Positions 47,719-58,801 are shown, numbered from the stretch's first letter. The stretch is DNA of 64,000 bases from Eubacterium sp. (GCA_024698585.1 JAILRB010000031.1:1-64000), one strand, 5' to 3'. Numbers and translations: made by a program. The notes: generated by a model not told the origin, from the sequence alone.

Positions 47719-48495
47719 TTACTTAGGCTCATCCCCCGTCAGGTCTGACCTTTTACGGAAAAACTCATCAATTCCCTGGACAATGGATTCTGCCAATAAA
47801 TTCTGATGTTCCTCCTCTCTTAACTGTTTTTCCTCCAAAGGATTACTCAGAAAGCCACACTCAATAATCACCCCCGGGCAGTCACTGTTCATCAATATAT
47901 AATAATTATCATTTCTTTTCATCTGCTTTTCTCCATCTCCGTTGACATGTTCATTCAATCGTTTTTGAACATACTCCGCTATCTTCTTTCCGTCCTCAGA
48001 CAAATGATAATAAAAACACTGTGCCCCTTTCACATTTTCCTTTGGGAAACTGTTTTGATGAATACTGATCATAATGGATTTCTTATTTTTTTCACAACAA
48101 TTTCGAATGATTTCACATCGTTCATTCAAGTCCGTGATTTTCCGGAATTTCACCGAGCCCAGGTGAACATCCTCCGTCCTCGTCAGATAGACTTCATATC
48201 CTCGCTCTTCTAATCGACTCTTTAATCTCTTCCCAATCTGAAGGTTCAAATCTTTTTCCAATGTCCCATCGGTGCCCACTTTTCCCGGATCGTCCCCCCC
48301 ATGTCCCGGATCAATCACCACACAAAAGCCATTTTTTTTGATTGTTTTCCTGTCTGTTGGCTTTGCCTCCTTTCCCATTTTTTTCTGGGAAAAAAGATTG
48401 CCCATACTAAGTGCAATAATCGTCACAAATAGAAGTAAAACCATTCCCATTATGCATTCCAATTTTCTTTCATGCCGCTTGAACTCCACACTCAT
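47719..48495 (-). CDS. N-acetylmuramoyl-L-alanine amidase (Amidase_3)
   Basis: 'VVIDPGHGGDDPGKVGTDG', 'ISIHQNSF', 'PGVIIECGFLSNPLEE'. Confidence 0.93.
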   Translation of the reverse strand: MSVEFKRHERKLECIMGMVLLLFVTIIALSMGNLFSQKKMGKEAKPTDRKTIKKNGFCVVIDPGHGGDDPGKVGTDGTLEKDLNLQIGKRLKSRLEERGYEVYLTRTEDVHLGSVKFRKITDLNERCEIIRNCCEKNKKSIMISIHQNSFPKENVKGAQCFYYHLSEDGKKIAEYVQKRLNEHVNGDGEKQMKRNDNYYILMNSDCPGVIIECGFLSNPLEEKQLREEEHQNLLAESIVQGIDEFFRKRSDLTGDEPK

Positions 48496-48568
48496 TTCGA
48501 ATCTCTTTGCTTTTTAACAATATATAAAAAAAAGAAAGCCTTTAGACATAAAGACTTTCTTTTTCCCT

Positions 48569-49429
48569 CTATTTCTTTAAGAAATTGCTGAGTTTTGCAA
48601 ATTCCTCTAAAGTCAATGCTTCTCCCCGAATAGTCTCCGGCTTTCCCAGTTTCTGAATCGCCTCTAAAATTTCTTCCTTGGAAAAACTTAATTCCGCAGA
48701 ATTCTTTAATCCATTTACTAGGGTTTTTCTTCTCTGGTTAAAAGACGCTCGAATAATCCGAAACATCAGCTTTTCGTCTTGTACATCCACTGCCGGTTCC
48801 TGGTGACGAGTCAGTTTAATTACTGCCGAGTCCACATTTGGTCTTGGCATAAAACAATTCGCTGAAACAATCATTTGTACTTCTGCCGTGGCATAATACT
48901 GAACAGCCAATGACAGGGCACCATAATCCTTGCTTCCCGGTCCCGTCTGCATCCTGTCCGCCACTTCCTTCTGTACCATGATGGTAATGCTCTCAATCGG
49001 CACACCGCTCTCAAACAATCCCATGATGATTGGGGTAGTAATGTAATACGGAAGATTTGCTACCACCTTAATGGGCTTTCCGTTATTTCGCTCTTCTGCT
49101 AATGATTTTATGTCAACCTTTAACACATCCTGATTAATGACTTCCACATTATCATATTCGGAAAGGGTATGTTCCAGAATCGGAATTAATGCCTTATCGA
49201 TTTCCACTGCCACCACCTGTCTGGCCGCTTCGCACAAATACTGGGTCATGGTTCCGATTCCCGGTCCGATTTCCAGAACAAAATCGTCCTTTGTGATTTC
49301 TGCCGATTCCACAATTCCTTCCAGAATATTGGAATCAATCAAAAAGTTCTGTCCGAATTTCTTCTGAAAAGCAAACTGATACTGATCTATAATAAATTTT
49401 GTTGCAGTTGGCGTTCCTAAATATGCCAT
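48569..49429 (-). CDS. rsmA: 16S rRNA dimethyladenosine transferase
   Basis: 'KKFGQNFLIDSNILEGIVE', 'VLEIGPGIGTMTQYL', 'NLPYYITTPIIM'. Confidence 0.96.
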   Translation of the reverse strand: MAYLGTPTATKFIIDQYQFAFQKKFGQNFLIDSNILEGIVESAEITKDDFVLEIGPGIGTMTQYLCEAARQVVAVEIDKALIPILEHTLSEYDNVEVINQDVLKVDIKSLAEERNNGKPIKVVANLPYYITTPIIMGLFESGVPIESITIMVQKEVADRMQTGPGSKDYGALSLAVQYYATAEVQMIVSANCFMPRPNVDSAVIKLTRHQEPAVDVQDEKLMFRIIRASFNQRRKTLVNGLKNSAELSFSKEEILEAIQKLGKPETIRGEALTLEEFAKLSNFLKK

Positions 49430-49444
49430 TCTCTTCCTCTTTCC

Positions 49445-50236
49445 CTAATCAAATCTTTTCCTACCGATTCGGTATAAGTCCTTTGCGTTTTCACTAGTAA
49501 TGTGAATGACTTCTGCCGGTGTCAGGTTCTTGATTTCCGCAATCTTATTTACTACATATGGAAGATTGAAGGAATCATTTCGTTTTCCACGGTTTGGTTC
49601 CGGTGTCATATACGGACAATCGGTTTCTAACAGCATCTTATCCATTGGCATGTATTCCACTACTTCCTGCAGTTTTCTGGAATTCTTAAAGGTAACAACA
49701 CCGCCGATTCCCAGATAGAATCCCATGTCCATGAACTTTTCTGCCATTTCCTTTGCATAAGAAAAGCAATGAACCACACCACCAAGTTCTTCCACTTTAT
49801 GTGCTTTCATAACTTCATACGTATCCTGAGCAGCATCACGACTGTGAATAATAATCGGCATTTCTGCTTCTCTGGCAATTTCGATCTGACGCTCGAAGGC
49901 TACAATCTGCTGCTCCTTATTTTCATTCCAGTGATAATCCAATCCAATTTCACCCACAGCTACAATCTTTGGCTTATAAATACTCTTTTCCAGCCAGGCG
50001 TAATCTTCCTCTGTCAAATCAGAAATATCATTCGGATGAATTCCCAATGCACCATACACATATGGGAATCGTCTTGTAAGACCAATGGTACTCTTGCAGG
50101 ATGCAATGTTGGAACCTACATTGACAATATATTCAACACCGCGATTTTGCATACGCTCCAATAATTTTTCTCTGTCTTCATCAAATGCTTCATCATCATA
50201 ATGTGCATGTGTATCAAAAATCATAGTTTCCTCCAA
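49445..50236 (-). CDS. tatD: TatD-family DNase
   Basis: 'FDTHAHYDDEAFDEDR', 'AVGEIGLDYHW', 'IIHSRDA', 'LLETDCPYMTPEPNRGKRN'. Confidence 0.95.
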   Translation of the reverse strand: MEETMIFDTHAHYDDEAFDEDREKLLERMQNRGVEYIVNVGSNIASCKSTIGLTRRFPYVYGALGIHPNDISDLTEEDYAWLEKSIYKPKIVAVGEIGLDYHWNENKEQQIVAFERQIEIAREAEMPIIIHSRDAAQDTYEVMKAHKVEELGGVVHCFSYAKEMAEKFMDMGFYLGIGGVVTFKNSRKLQEVVEYMPMDKMLLETDCPYMTPEPNRGKRNDSFNLPYVVNKIAEIKNLTPAEVIHITSENAKDLYRIGRKRFD

Positions 50237-50277
50237 TATTCTTCTGTCGTGAATCTCACGAACACGCTCTGCCCTTC

Positions 50278-52221
50278 CTAGCAGATTTCGCTTCCAGCTA
50301 CAATATCCTTATCAACAGTCATGATGGAAAGATTTCCTTCATCGTCTCCTGCTGCAAGAATCATACCCTGTGACTCTACGCCACAAAGCTTACAAGGCTT
50401 CAGGTTCGTAATGACTGCAACCTTCTTTCCTACCATTTCTTCCGGCTTATAGTACTTCGCAATACCGGATACAATCTGACGTGTTTCTGCACCGATCTTA
50501 ATCTGAGAAACCAACAGTTTCTTTGCCTTCGGTACCGGTTCACACTTCACAACTTCACCTACCTGAATCTGAACCTTATCAAATTCATCAATGGTGATTT
50601 CCGGTTTCTTTTCTACTTCCGGATACTTTTCTCCCTCTGCTTCTGCTCTCTGAGCTGCCTGGATTTCCGCAACTTTTTCCATGACTTCATTGACATCCAG
50701 TCTTGCAAAGAGAATTTCAGGGCTGTCGGTTACTTTGCCGCCATTGTATTTTCCAAATTCCTTCATGTCATCGAAGCTTCTTGCTTCACCGTTAATCTGC
50801 GCAAGAATCTTTGCAGATGTTTCCGGCATGAATGGCTCTAACAGGCTCGCACCAATGTTAATTCCTTCAATTAAGTTATAAAGCACGGTAGCCAGTCTGT
50901 CCTGCTGTGCTTCATCCTTTGCCAATGCCCACGGCATTGTTTCGTCAATATATTTATTACATCTCTTAAAGATTGTAAATGTTTCTGTAATGGCATCAGC
51001 CACACGAAGTTTTTCCATCTTTTCTGCTGCTTTTACCGGTGCTTCTAAAATGGTTGCCTTGAATTCAGCATCAATTTCATCCGTTACACCCTTGTTTTCC
51101 ACAACACCGCCAAAGTATTTATTAGACATGGAGATGGTTCTGTTTACCAGATTTCCTAAGGTATTTGCCAGGTCAGAGTTAACACGTTCCACCATTAATT
51201 CCCAGGTGATGGTTCCGTCTGATTCAAATGGCATTTCGTGAAGTACGAAATAACGTACTGCATCCACACCAAACAGTCCTGCTAAATCATCTGCGTAAAT
51301 GATGTTTCCTTTGGACTTACTCATCTTTTCTCCACCCTGTAATAACCAAGGATGTCCGAAAATCTGCTTTGGCAATGGAATATCCAACGCCATTAACATA
51401 CATGGCCAGTAAATGGTATGGAATCTTAAAATATCCTTACCGATTAAGTGAACATCTGCCGGCCAATATTTTTCAAACATTGGATCAGAGTTTCCATCTA
51501 AGTCGAATCCTAAACCGGTGATATAGTTTGATAATGCATCAATCCAAACATAAATGACATGCTTTGGATCAAAATCTACAGGAATGCCCCAGCTAAATGT
51601 AGATCTGGATACACATAAATCCTGTAATCCCGGTTTTAAGAAATTGTTAATCATTTCATTCTTTCTGGATTCCGGCTGAATGAATTCCGGATGTTCTTCA
51701 ATATGCTTCATTAAACGATCTGCATATTTACTCATTCTGAAGAAGTATGCTTCTTCCTTCGCCGGTGTAACTTCTCTGCCACAGTCCGGACATTTTCCAT
51801 CTACCAACTGTGATTCCGTAAAGAAGGATTCACATGGTGTACAGTAAAGCCCTTCGTAAACACTCTTATAGATATCTCCCTGATCATATAATTTACGGAA
51901 GATTTTCTGAACCTGTTCCTTATGATCTTCATCGGTTGTTCTGATAAATCTATCGTAGGAAGTTCCTACCAAGTCCCAGATTCTCTTAATTTCTCCGGAA
52001 ACGTTATCTACGTATTCCTTTGGAGTTACTCCGATTTCGCTGGCTTTTAATTCATTCTTCTGTCCATGCTCATCGGTGCCGGTCTGAAATCTAACATCAT
52101 ACCCCTGCTGTCTTTTATATCGAACAATACTATCACCTAAAATTGCTTCATAAGTATTTCCAATATGTGGCTTTCCTGAAGCATAGGCAATGGCTGTTGT
52201 CAAATAATATGGTTTGCTCAT
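50278..52221 (-). CDS. metG: Methionyl-tRNA synthetase
   Basis: 'AYASGKPHIGNTYE', 'CPDCGR', 'GGEKMSKSKGN', C-terminal tRNA-binding domain. Confidence 0.97.
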   Translation of the reverse strand: MSKPYYLTTAIAYASGKPHIGNTYEAILGDSIVRYKRQQGYDVRFQTGTDEHGQKNELKASEIGVTPKEYVDNVSGEIKRIWDLVGTSYDRFIRTTDEDHKEQVQKIFRKLYDQGDIYKSVYEGLYCTPCESFFTESQLVDGKCPDCGREVTPAKEEAYFFRMSKYADRLMKHIEEHPEFIQPESRKNEMINNFLKPGLQDLCVSRSTFSWGIPVDFDPKHVIYVWIDALSNYITGLGFDLDGNSDPMFEKYWPADVHLIGKDILRFHTIYWPCMLMALDIPLPKQIFGHPWLLQGGEKMSKSKGNIIYADDLAGLFGVDAVRYFVLHEMPFESDGTITWELMVERVNSDLANTLGNLVNRTISMSNKYFGGVVENKGVTDEIDAEFKATILEAPVKAAEKMEKLRVADAITETFTIFKRCNKYIDETMPWALAKDEAQQDRLATVLYNLIEGINIGASLLEPFMPETSAKILAQINGEARSFDDMKEFGKYNGGKVTDSPEILFARLDVNEVMEKVAEIQAAQRAEAEGEKYPEVEKKPEITIDEFDKVQIQVGEVVKCEPVPKAKKLLVSQIKIGAETRQIVSGIAKYYKPEEMVGKKVAVITNLKPCKLCGVESQGMILAAGDDEGNLSIMTVDKDIVAGSEIC

Positions 52222-52330
52222 GTCTTAATTCCTCCCAAATATATTGTTAAAGATTTTTATCTTCTATTATTACATAGAAACATACTACTTTATAATATAC
52301 CACACCCCCGATTTTATCAAGCAAAAAAGA

Positions 52331-52363
52331 ACGTCGGATGCCCCTTTCAGGTACACCCGACGC
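52331..52363 (-). terminator. Terminator of the HPr-like gene
   Basis: CGTCGGGTGTACC ... GGGGCATCCGACG followed by TTCTTTTTT. Confidence 0.7.
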
Positions 52364-52425
52364 GAATATAATATAAAACACCCTATTTGTATTTTATAGT
52401 AATTCCTATGTTCCTCTGACTCCGA

Positions 52426-52695
52426 CTAATCACCAAAATTCTGGCTGGCAATTTCATCCAGCTTCGCCAAAGCCTCTTCTTCCAAATCTCCGTCACATTC
52501 GAAGATTACTTCTGTATTTCCCTTAATACGTGCTGAGATAATATTTATTAAACTCTTCGCATTATATCTCTGATTTCCATAAATGATGGAAACCTTACAG
52601 GGAAATTGTTCCATCTCTTTAACAATAACACCTGCCGGTCTCATATGCAACCCCTCAGGAGTATTTATCATAATTGCCTTACTTACCATAGTCAC
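52426..52695 (-). CDS. HPr-family phosphocarrier protein
   Basis: 'NTPEGLHMRPAGVIVK' (His active-site context), 'NAKSLINIISARI' (Ser-46-like). Confidence 0.88.
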   Translation of the reverse strand: MTMVSKAIMINTPEGLHMRPAGVIVKEMEQFPCKVSIIYGNQRYNAKSLINIISARIKGNTEVIFECDGDLEEEALAKLDEIASQNFGD

Positions 52696-52843
52696 TACCT
52701 CCCCGATTCTATTTTTATTTCCGATCTTTTGTATACTACCATTCTAAAGGGTTCCCCTGGATTTTTCAATGCCTTATTTTTCCAAAACTATCATATAAAA
52801 ATCCTATCTTTAATACCTTATAAAAAAGATCCTGGAGTTTCCT

Positions 52844-54601
52844 ATGTCCTTTTGTTCCCTAAAAAAAATCCCCCTTCTCATTCTTCTTTGTCTGATTCTT
52901 TGTTGCGGCTGTTCCTCTGATTCGAAGCCTGCTGTTCCCAATGCTTCCTGCAGAAAGTTCGACCGTTTTACCTCGGACTATTTTGACCAACAACTTACCG
53001 GCAATGGATTTCAGCTGCACTTTCTTCTGAAGGACACCTCCAAATATCCGGATGCAGTCATGTCCTTCGGGGAATACTCCTATGAGGCCATGAAAGCCTC
53101 CCAAAAGGGATTGATTTCTGAAATTTTATCTCTAAAAAGGATTTCCTATGCCTCTTTGGATGTGAAACGTAAACAGACTTACGATATCTTAATGCATTAC
53201 TTCCAAAGAAAGCTGGACTTTTCCGACTTATGCCTCTGCCTACAGGATTTAAGTCCAACCTTAGGCATTCAGGCCCAGCTTCCGGTATTGCTTTCTGAGT
53301 ATGAATTTCATTCCAAAAAAGACATTGAACAATATTTCACCCTGCTTCGGTCTCTTCCATCCTACTATGCAGGAATCTGCGATTTTCAAAAGAAAAAGGC
53401 GAAGCATCACTGCTTCCTTCACGAAGAAACCTGTAAGAAAATCATTGGGCAATGCAACCACTTTATTGACGAAAAGACTCTTTCGGAAAATATTCTGATG
53501 ACTTCCTTTCAATCCCGTATCAATGCCTGCGCCTTTCTTACCCAAAAAGAACAGCAGTCATATATGAAAACCAATGAGAAAATCATCCGGCAACAAATTG
53601 TTCCTGCATATCAAACCCTGGCCGATACCTTATCTTCCCTGATGACGGCAGGATACTGCAATGGAATCAATGGATTGTGCACGATGAAAGGTGGAAAAGA
53701 TTACTACGAATATCTGGTTCATGATTACACCGGTTGCTCTCGGTCCGTTCCTGAAATCAAAGCGCAGATTCAATCTGCTCTGCTTACCGATGTGAAGCAC
53801 CTTCAGTCACTTCTTCGTGAAAATTCCACACGCCTTAACCGGTTAGATTCCACCACCTCCTCATCACCCTCAGATATCCTGAAGGATTTATCACAGAAAA
53901 TGACTGCTGATTTCTCGGAGTTTCAAAACATTCCTTTCCAGTTAAAGTCCGTGAATCAGACTCTTCAGAATTACCTAAGCCCCGCATTTTACATTACCCC
54001 ACCCTTAGACGAGCGGAGTAAAAATACGATCTACATTAATCCGGCAAAAACAGAAAACCTTTACCCTGTTCTGGCCCATGAAGGACTTCCCGGACATATG
54101 TACCAGAATTCATTTTTCTCTTCTACCAATCCGCCAAAAATCCGCTATCTGTTAGACTGTGGTGGTTATAGCGAAGGATGGGCCGTTTACGCAGAACTTC
54201 TTTCCTATTCTTATCAGTTCCCTGAAACCGCGGTGGCAGAGATTCATCGAATTCATTCCTCCTTTTCCCTGGCACTGTACTGTCTCTGTGACATCGGTGT
54301 TAATTACGAGGGATGGAATTACTCCCATCTCAAACACTTTCTGTCCGATTATAACATTACCGAGGATGAGGTCTGTAATCAGATGTTTGAAGCAGTCATC
54401 GAAGACCCTGCCAATTATCTGAAATATTATGTGGGCTACCTCCAGGTCATAGAACTCCGGGATTACGTCAAGAACAAGGCAGGATCGTCTTTTTCCTTAA
54501 AGCAATTTCATAATGCCCTGCTCTCCATTGGTCCGGCAGATTTTGACGTCGTGAAAAAATGGATTCTGTATGAATATTTCAATGAAAAAAAGACCGGCTA
54601 A
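52844..54601 (+). CDS. DUF885-family lipoprotein (peptidase-like)
   Basis: Lipobox 'LILCCGCSS'; 'YPVLAHEGLPGHMYQ' (HExxH-like variant), 'DCGGYSEGWAVYAELL'. Confidence 0.85.
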   Translation: MSFCSLKKIPLLILLCLILCCGCSSDSKPAVPNASCRKFDRFTSDYFDQQLTGNGFQLHFLLKDTSKYPDAVMSFGEYSYEAMKASQKGLISEILSLKRISYASLDVKRKQTYDILMHYFQRKLDFSDLCLCLQDLSPTLGIQAQLPVLLSEYEFHSKKDIEQYFTLLRSLPSYYAGICDFQKKKAKHHCFLHEETCKKIIGQCNHFIDEKTLSENILMTSFQSRINACAFLTQKEQQSYMKTNEKIIRQQIVPAYQTLADTLSSLMTAGYCNGINGLCTMKGGKDYYEYLVHDYTGCSRSVPEIKAQIQSALLTDVKHLQSLLRENSTRLNRLDSTTSSSPSDILKDLSQKMTADFSEFQNIPFQLKSVNQTLQNYLSPAFYITPPLDERSKNTIYINPAKTENLYPVLAHEGLPGHMYQNSFFSSTNPPKIRYLLDCGGYSEGWAVYAELLSYSYQFPETAVAEIHRIHSSFSLALYCLCDIGVNYEGWNYSHLKHFLSDYNITEDEVCNQMFEAVIEDPANYLKYYVGYLQVIELRDYVKNKAGSSFSLKQFHNALLSIGPADFDVVKKWILYEYFNEKKTG

Positions 54602-54612
54602 CCGGTCTTTTT
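54587..54612 (+). terminator. Terminator
   Basis: AAAAAAAGACCGGCTAACCGGTCTTTTT. Confidence 0.85.
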
Positions 54613-54741
54613 GTTGCACCTATCCTCTTCGATTATCCCCCAATCGTTTGAGAACATGGATTGTATCTTTATTATATCCCACAAAAACCTAGGGGGACGT
54701 TTTTGTCCCCACCCCTGCTTTTTTCGTCACAAACTATGTTT

Positions 54742-55485
54742 TTACATCCATAAAATACTTTTGGAACATTCCAGAGCCTCCCGAAACTTTCGTTTCATGG
54801 CACTTCCGATTTCCACCACTTCCTCAACGCCCCGAAAAGAAATATATCGGTTTACATAATCCACTTCTTGAATATGATCCACATTCACGATAACCTGACG
54901 GCTGCATTGTAAAAACCGGGAGTCTCCCAGCTTTTTCATGAAATTCTTTGCTGTTTCATATTTAATCATCCGTTCTCCCTGTGCCGTATGCACCAGCAAA
55001 TACCGTTGCCTGTTCTCGATATATATGATTTCATCGATATGAATTGCCTGAATCATCCCATCCTGTTTCACATAGATGTTTTTTCTCAACCGAGTTCCTT
55101 TGGGAGCATGAATGGCATCGCCAATAACTTTCCTCAACACTCCTGTTTCCACCGGCTGTTCCAAAAAACCAAAACAATGGAAGTCGTTAATCATCCGCCG
55201 ACCCGGATCCTCCAGATTTGTTAGAACAATCATCGGAGTGTACCGATATTTTTCAATCCACCGAATCCGTTCCACCAGCGTCAGTCCCTTCACGTCACCA
55301 TACTGTTCCATTCCGGATGCCACGCCCAGAATAAATAAATCAATGTCTCCCTGCATCATTTTGATGTAGGCTTCCTCCTCTGTTTCTGCCACGGAAATTT
55401 TCACCCTGCTGCTCACTTGCCCAATCACAGAAAGAATTCGTTCCTGCTCTCTCGGGTTTCTTTCCAATAGTAATATTTCCTTCAT
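54742..55485 (-). CDS. LytTR-family response regulator
   Basis: Receiver-like N-terminus from MKEILLLERNPREQ; LytTR 'IHIDEIIYIENRQRYLLVHTAQGE...FLQCSRQVIVNVDHIQEV'. Confidence 0.85.
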   Translation of the reverse strand: MKEILLLERNPREQERILSVIGQVSSRVKISVAETEEEAYIKMMQGDIDLFILGVASGMEQYGDVKGLTLVERIRWIEKYRYTPMIVLTNLEDPGRRMINDFHCFGFLEQPVETGVLRKVIGDAIHAPKGTRLRKNIYVKQDGMIQAIHIDEIIYIENRQRYLLVHTAQGERMIKYETAKNFMKKLGDSRFLQCSRQVIVNVDHIQEVDYVNRYISFRGVEEVVEIGSAMKRKFREALECSKSILWM

Positions 55486-55541
55486 TGCCTGTCCCCCCGT
55501 TATTAATCTATGGTACAAGCTTTTCACACTCCACTCTGATT

Positions 55542-55919
55542 TTACCGAAAATGTTTTAGAATCCAATATTGGTGCAGGTATAAAAAAATTACCATCTTTT
55601 CCTCATCACTGCACTGATCCACGGCACGGATGATTTCATCCAGTTTTTCCTGCTCGCCAAATAAGATAAAATCTGCGGAAATTCTGAATTCTTCCCAGAT
55701 TTTCCTAAGCATATTTCTGGAAATTCCGTTTTGTCCCCGTTCCACTTTCTGATAACCGGAAGGCGACATTCCTATGGATTCTGAAAACTCTTCCTGTGAT
55801 AATTGCCGAATAATCCGGGAATATTTAAGCCGTTCCGCCTGACGTGCTTTTTCATTTTCCTTCTGTTCCTGCATAAGCCACCTCCTCCTTTTTATGATTA
55901 AAATGTAACGTTTTTTCAT
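55542..55919 (-). CDS. XRE-family HTH regulator
   Basis: 'LKYSRIIRQLSQEEFSESIGMSPSGYQKVERGQNGIS'. Confidence 0.88.
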   Translation of the reverse strand: MKKRYILIIKRRRWLMQEQKENEKARQAERLKYSRIIRQLSQEEFSESIGMSPSGYQKVERGQNGISRNMLRKIWEEFRISADFILFGEQEKLDEIIRAVDQCSDEEKMVIFLYLHQYWILKHFR

Positions 55920-56028
55920 TCTTCAATCTAGTGACTGTTGAGGCGACTCACCTACCTCTTTTTATCCTTTTTTCACATACTATACTCAAAGTCTCGGGAT
56001 TGTATGAATTTCCTCCACTGATTTCATA

Positions 56029-56544
56029 TTACATCCCTGTCGCCAGAAACATACTGGCCATGGTTCCCGCTATGGTTGCAATCATGGCTCCCATCAAAGT
56101 CCATCTGGTTTTCGTGACGTTTGCCACAAGAAAATAGACGGACATGGTATAAAAAACAGTCTCTGTACTACTCATCATAATAGAAGCAACATTGGAAATA
56201 TAACTATCCACTCCCTGAGATTTATAGAGATCAATCAGCATCCCCGTCGCCGCCGAAGAGGAAAAAATCTTTACAATGGTTAATGGCATTAATTCCCCGG
56301 GGAACCCGATTTGTTCCGTCCATTGCCCCAGACAAGTCCCCAGAAACTCCATAAATCCTGACGCCCGAAGCATTCCCACAGAAACCATTAGTCCAATCAG
56401 GGTAGGCATGACTTTCAGCACCGTGGGAAGTCCCTCTGCAGCTCCACGAATAAAATCTTCATACACTTTTTCTTTCCGTATCAGTCCCAGGATTACAATC
56501 CCCATTATAAGAGCCGGTATGATTAAATCTGAAAGAAGGCGCAA
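56029..56544 (-). CDS. spmB: Spore maturation protein B (nucleoside recognition/gate domain)
   Basis: 'FIRGAAEGLPTVLKVMPTLIGLMVSVGMLRASGFM', 'SSSAATGMLIDLYKSQGVDSYISNVASIMMSSTETVFYTMSVYF'. Confidence 0.9.
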   Translation of the reverse strand: MRLLSDLIIPALIMGIVILGLIRKEKVYEDFIRGAAEGLPTVLKVMPTLIGLMVSVGMLRASGFMEFLGTCLGQWTEQIGFPGELMPLTIVKIFSSSAATGMLIDLYKSQGVDSYISNVASIMMSSTETVFYTMSVYFLVANVTKTRWTLMGAMIATIAGTMASMFLATGM

Positions 56545-56615
56545 AAAAAACTCCTGATTTGTCTTTCTAAAATATATGACAAATCAGAAGTTTTTATTTC
56601 TATGGAATCTTCTCC

Positions 56616-57254
56616 TTAGGATTTCATCCGATAATACATCCCATATTTTATTTTGATTCGCTGCAGTTTGTGAAACATTGGCCTCGATAAGAACCACAAT
56701 ACTGCCACCGTTGTTATCCCATGAATGCAGTTAATCACAATCCCTGCCAGGTAAGCGTCTATAAAGGCTTCCTTTGTGGGCTGATCCACAGACATAAACA
56801 CCGTTGCCGTATCCATTAACAGCCCGTAAATAAGCATTGTGGCAAAAAAGCCGTAACCACAAAGCAGGATTCGATTTTCACATAAAGACTCCCTCCCGTA
56901 AAAGATTATTGCTGCTCCCAGTCCTACCAGACCGAACCCAATCATTTGCCATGGAGTCCATGGCCCCTGACCAAAAACAAAATCAGAAAAGAAGGCGGTC
57001 AGAACCCCTGACAGAAACCCTGCCTGCTTTCCCAACATTGCCCCGGTAATGATAATGATTGCCGCACTGGGCTTCATCTCCGGAATCATAAAAAACATTA
57101 CCCTGGAAACAATGGCAATGGTGGTCATGACTGCCAATACCACGATTTCCCGTGCCTTTGGTTTTCGCCGTTCAAAGGAAAAAATAAACGTGCATACGGC
57201 TAAGGCAATGATTATAAAGGAGATGAAATAGTATTGTCTTCCGTCAAGAAACAT
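56616..57254 (-). CDS. ECF transporter S component, predicted cobalamin-related
   Basis: 6-TM, 'MKPSAAIIIITGAMLGKQAGFLSGVLTAFFSDFVFGQGPWTPWQM'; same operon as ECF A and T. Confidence 0.85.
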   Translation of the reverse strand: MFLDGRQYYFISFIIIALAVCTFIFSFERRKPKAREIVVLAVMTTIAIVSRVMFFMIPEMKPSAAIIIITGAMLGKQAGFLSGVLTAFFSDFVFGQGPWTPWQMIGFGLVGLGAAIIFYGRESLCENRILLCGYGFFATMLIYGLLMDTATVFMSVDQPTKEAFIDAYLAGIVINCIHGITTVAVLWFLSRPMFHKLQRIKIKYGMYYRMKS

Positions 57255-58801
57255 AAAACATCCTCCTTCTTCACTGCGCCCTTTAGAACTTTTCCTGCCA
57301 TCTTATTTACCGTGGTTGTGTAGAAACGATTGCCTGCGAAAAAGGATCTTACCGGTCCTGCTGAAACAATATTCCCTCTGGAAAACAGTCCGCATCGATC
57401 AGCATACTCCCCACAAAAATCAATATCATGACTGACAATGATTATGGTCTTGCCCTGCTGCTTTAATTCTACAAGAATCTTTCCCAATTGTTCCTTATAA
57501 ATTCCATCAATGCCTTTGGTAGGCTCATCTAATAACAAAATGTCCGGGTCGGTTGCCAATACTTTCGCAAGCCCCAGCTTCTGCTGCTGTCCACCGCTTA
57601 AATCGTAAGGATGATGTTTCAGGTACTCCTGAAGTTCCATAAACTTCACAAGTTCTTCCGGTACGCCCTCTAACTCCTTTTCCACCGTGTCCCTGCAAAA
57701 AAGTGTCTGGACATCCTGTGGTAAATAGGTCACGTTTCCGGTAATCTGAATCTTTCCACGATACGGACGATACAATCCGGACAATACGGATAAGGTTGTG
57801 GTTTTTCCGGTTCCATTGCCTCCCAGAATGGCAAAGATTTCTCCCCCATTAATCTGGGTGGTTAAGCCCCGAAGAATGTCCCGTCCCTCTCTTTCATAAC
57901 GAAACCAGACATTTTTACAAGATACCACGGATTGCTTTGTTTCCTCTAGAGAAGCTTCTTCCACCACACCGGCGCGCTTCCCTGCTTCCATCCATTCTCT
58001 TCCCTGCCTGACTGAAATCGGCATTGGTCCCTTTCCATCCTTCGTTGCTTCGTAATAAATCTGGGCCGGATAAGGCATCAGTTTCATAAACTCGTTATCC
58101 AGATTTTTCATCAATACCTCTGACACCGCTCCCTGATGAATTACCTGTCCCTGCTCCATAATGATGGCCTGATCTGCCATCGGAAGCACATAATTCAGTC
58201 GATGCTCCGACAAAATAATGGTAATCCCAAAATCCTCATTGATCTTTTTTAAGGTATCCAGAAAATGCTCCGCTGCAATAGGATCTAACTGCGCCGTTGG
58301 CTCATCCAGAATTAAAATTTCCGGATTTAACACCATGGTAGCTGCCAGATTCAATAACTGCTTCTGTCCACCGGACAACAGGTCCACCTTTTGCTCATAC
58401 CAATCCGTAATCCCAAAATATTCCGAAATTTCTGCCACTCTCATCTGGATTTCATGCTGCGGATATCCCAGGTTTTCCATTCCAAAAGCCAGCTCATGCC
58501 AGACCTTGTCTGTCACCAGCTGGTGCTCCGGTGACTGCATCACAAACCCGATTTTTCTTGCCTGCAGCTTTTCATCTACTGCTTCTATTTTTTCGCCATT
58601 CCAAAAAACCTGTCCTTCTTTTTTTCCAAAAGGACAAATGGCCGGTTTTATATTTCTTAATAAGGTACTTTTTCCACAACCGGATTTTCCACAAAGAACC
58701 ACAAAAGTTCCCTGACCGATTTTCAGGGACACTTTACTAATTGCCGCATTCTTTGCTTTCGGATAGGAAAAACTTAAATTTTCGATTGTAATCTGTGCCA
58801 T
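57212..58801 (-). CDS. ECF transporter ATPase, two fused ABC domains
   Basis: Walker A 'GKSGCGKSTLL' and 'GGNGTGKTTTL'; two LSGGQ/D-loop sets; start MAQITIENL. Confidence 0.95.
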   Translation of the reverse strand: MAQITIENLSFSYPKAKNAAISKVSLKIGQGTFVVLCGKSGCGKSTLLRNIKPAICPFGKKEGQVFWNGEKIEAVDEKLQARKIGFVMQSPEHQLVTDKVWHELAFGMENLGYPQHEIQMRVAEISEYFGITDWYEQKVDLLSGGQKQLLNLAATMVLNPEILILDEPTAQLDPIAAEHFLDTLKKINEDFGITIILSEHRLNYVLPMADQAIIMEQGQVIHQGAVSEVLMKNLDNEFMKLMPYPAQIYYEATKDGKGPMPISVRQGREWMEAGKRAGVVEEASLEETKQSVVSCKNVWFRYEREGRDILRGLTTQINGGEIFAILGGNGTGKTTTLSVLSGLYRPYRGKIQITGNVTYLPQDVQTLFCRDTVEKELEGVPEELVKFMELQEYLKHHPYDLSGGQQQKLGLAKVLATDPDILLLDEPTKGIDGIYKEQLGKILVELKQQGKTIIIVSHDIDFCGEYADRCGLFSRGNIVSAGPVRSFFAGNRFYTTTVNKMAGKVLKGAVKKEDVLCFLTEDNTISSPL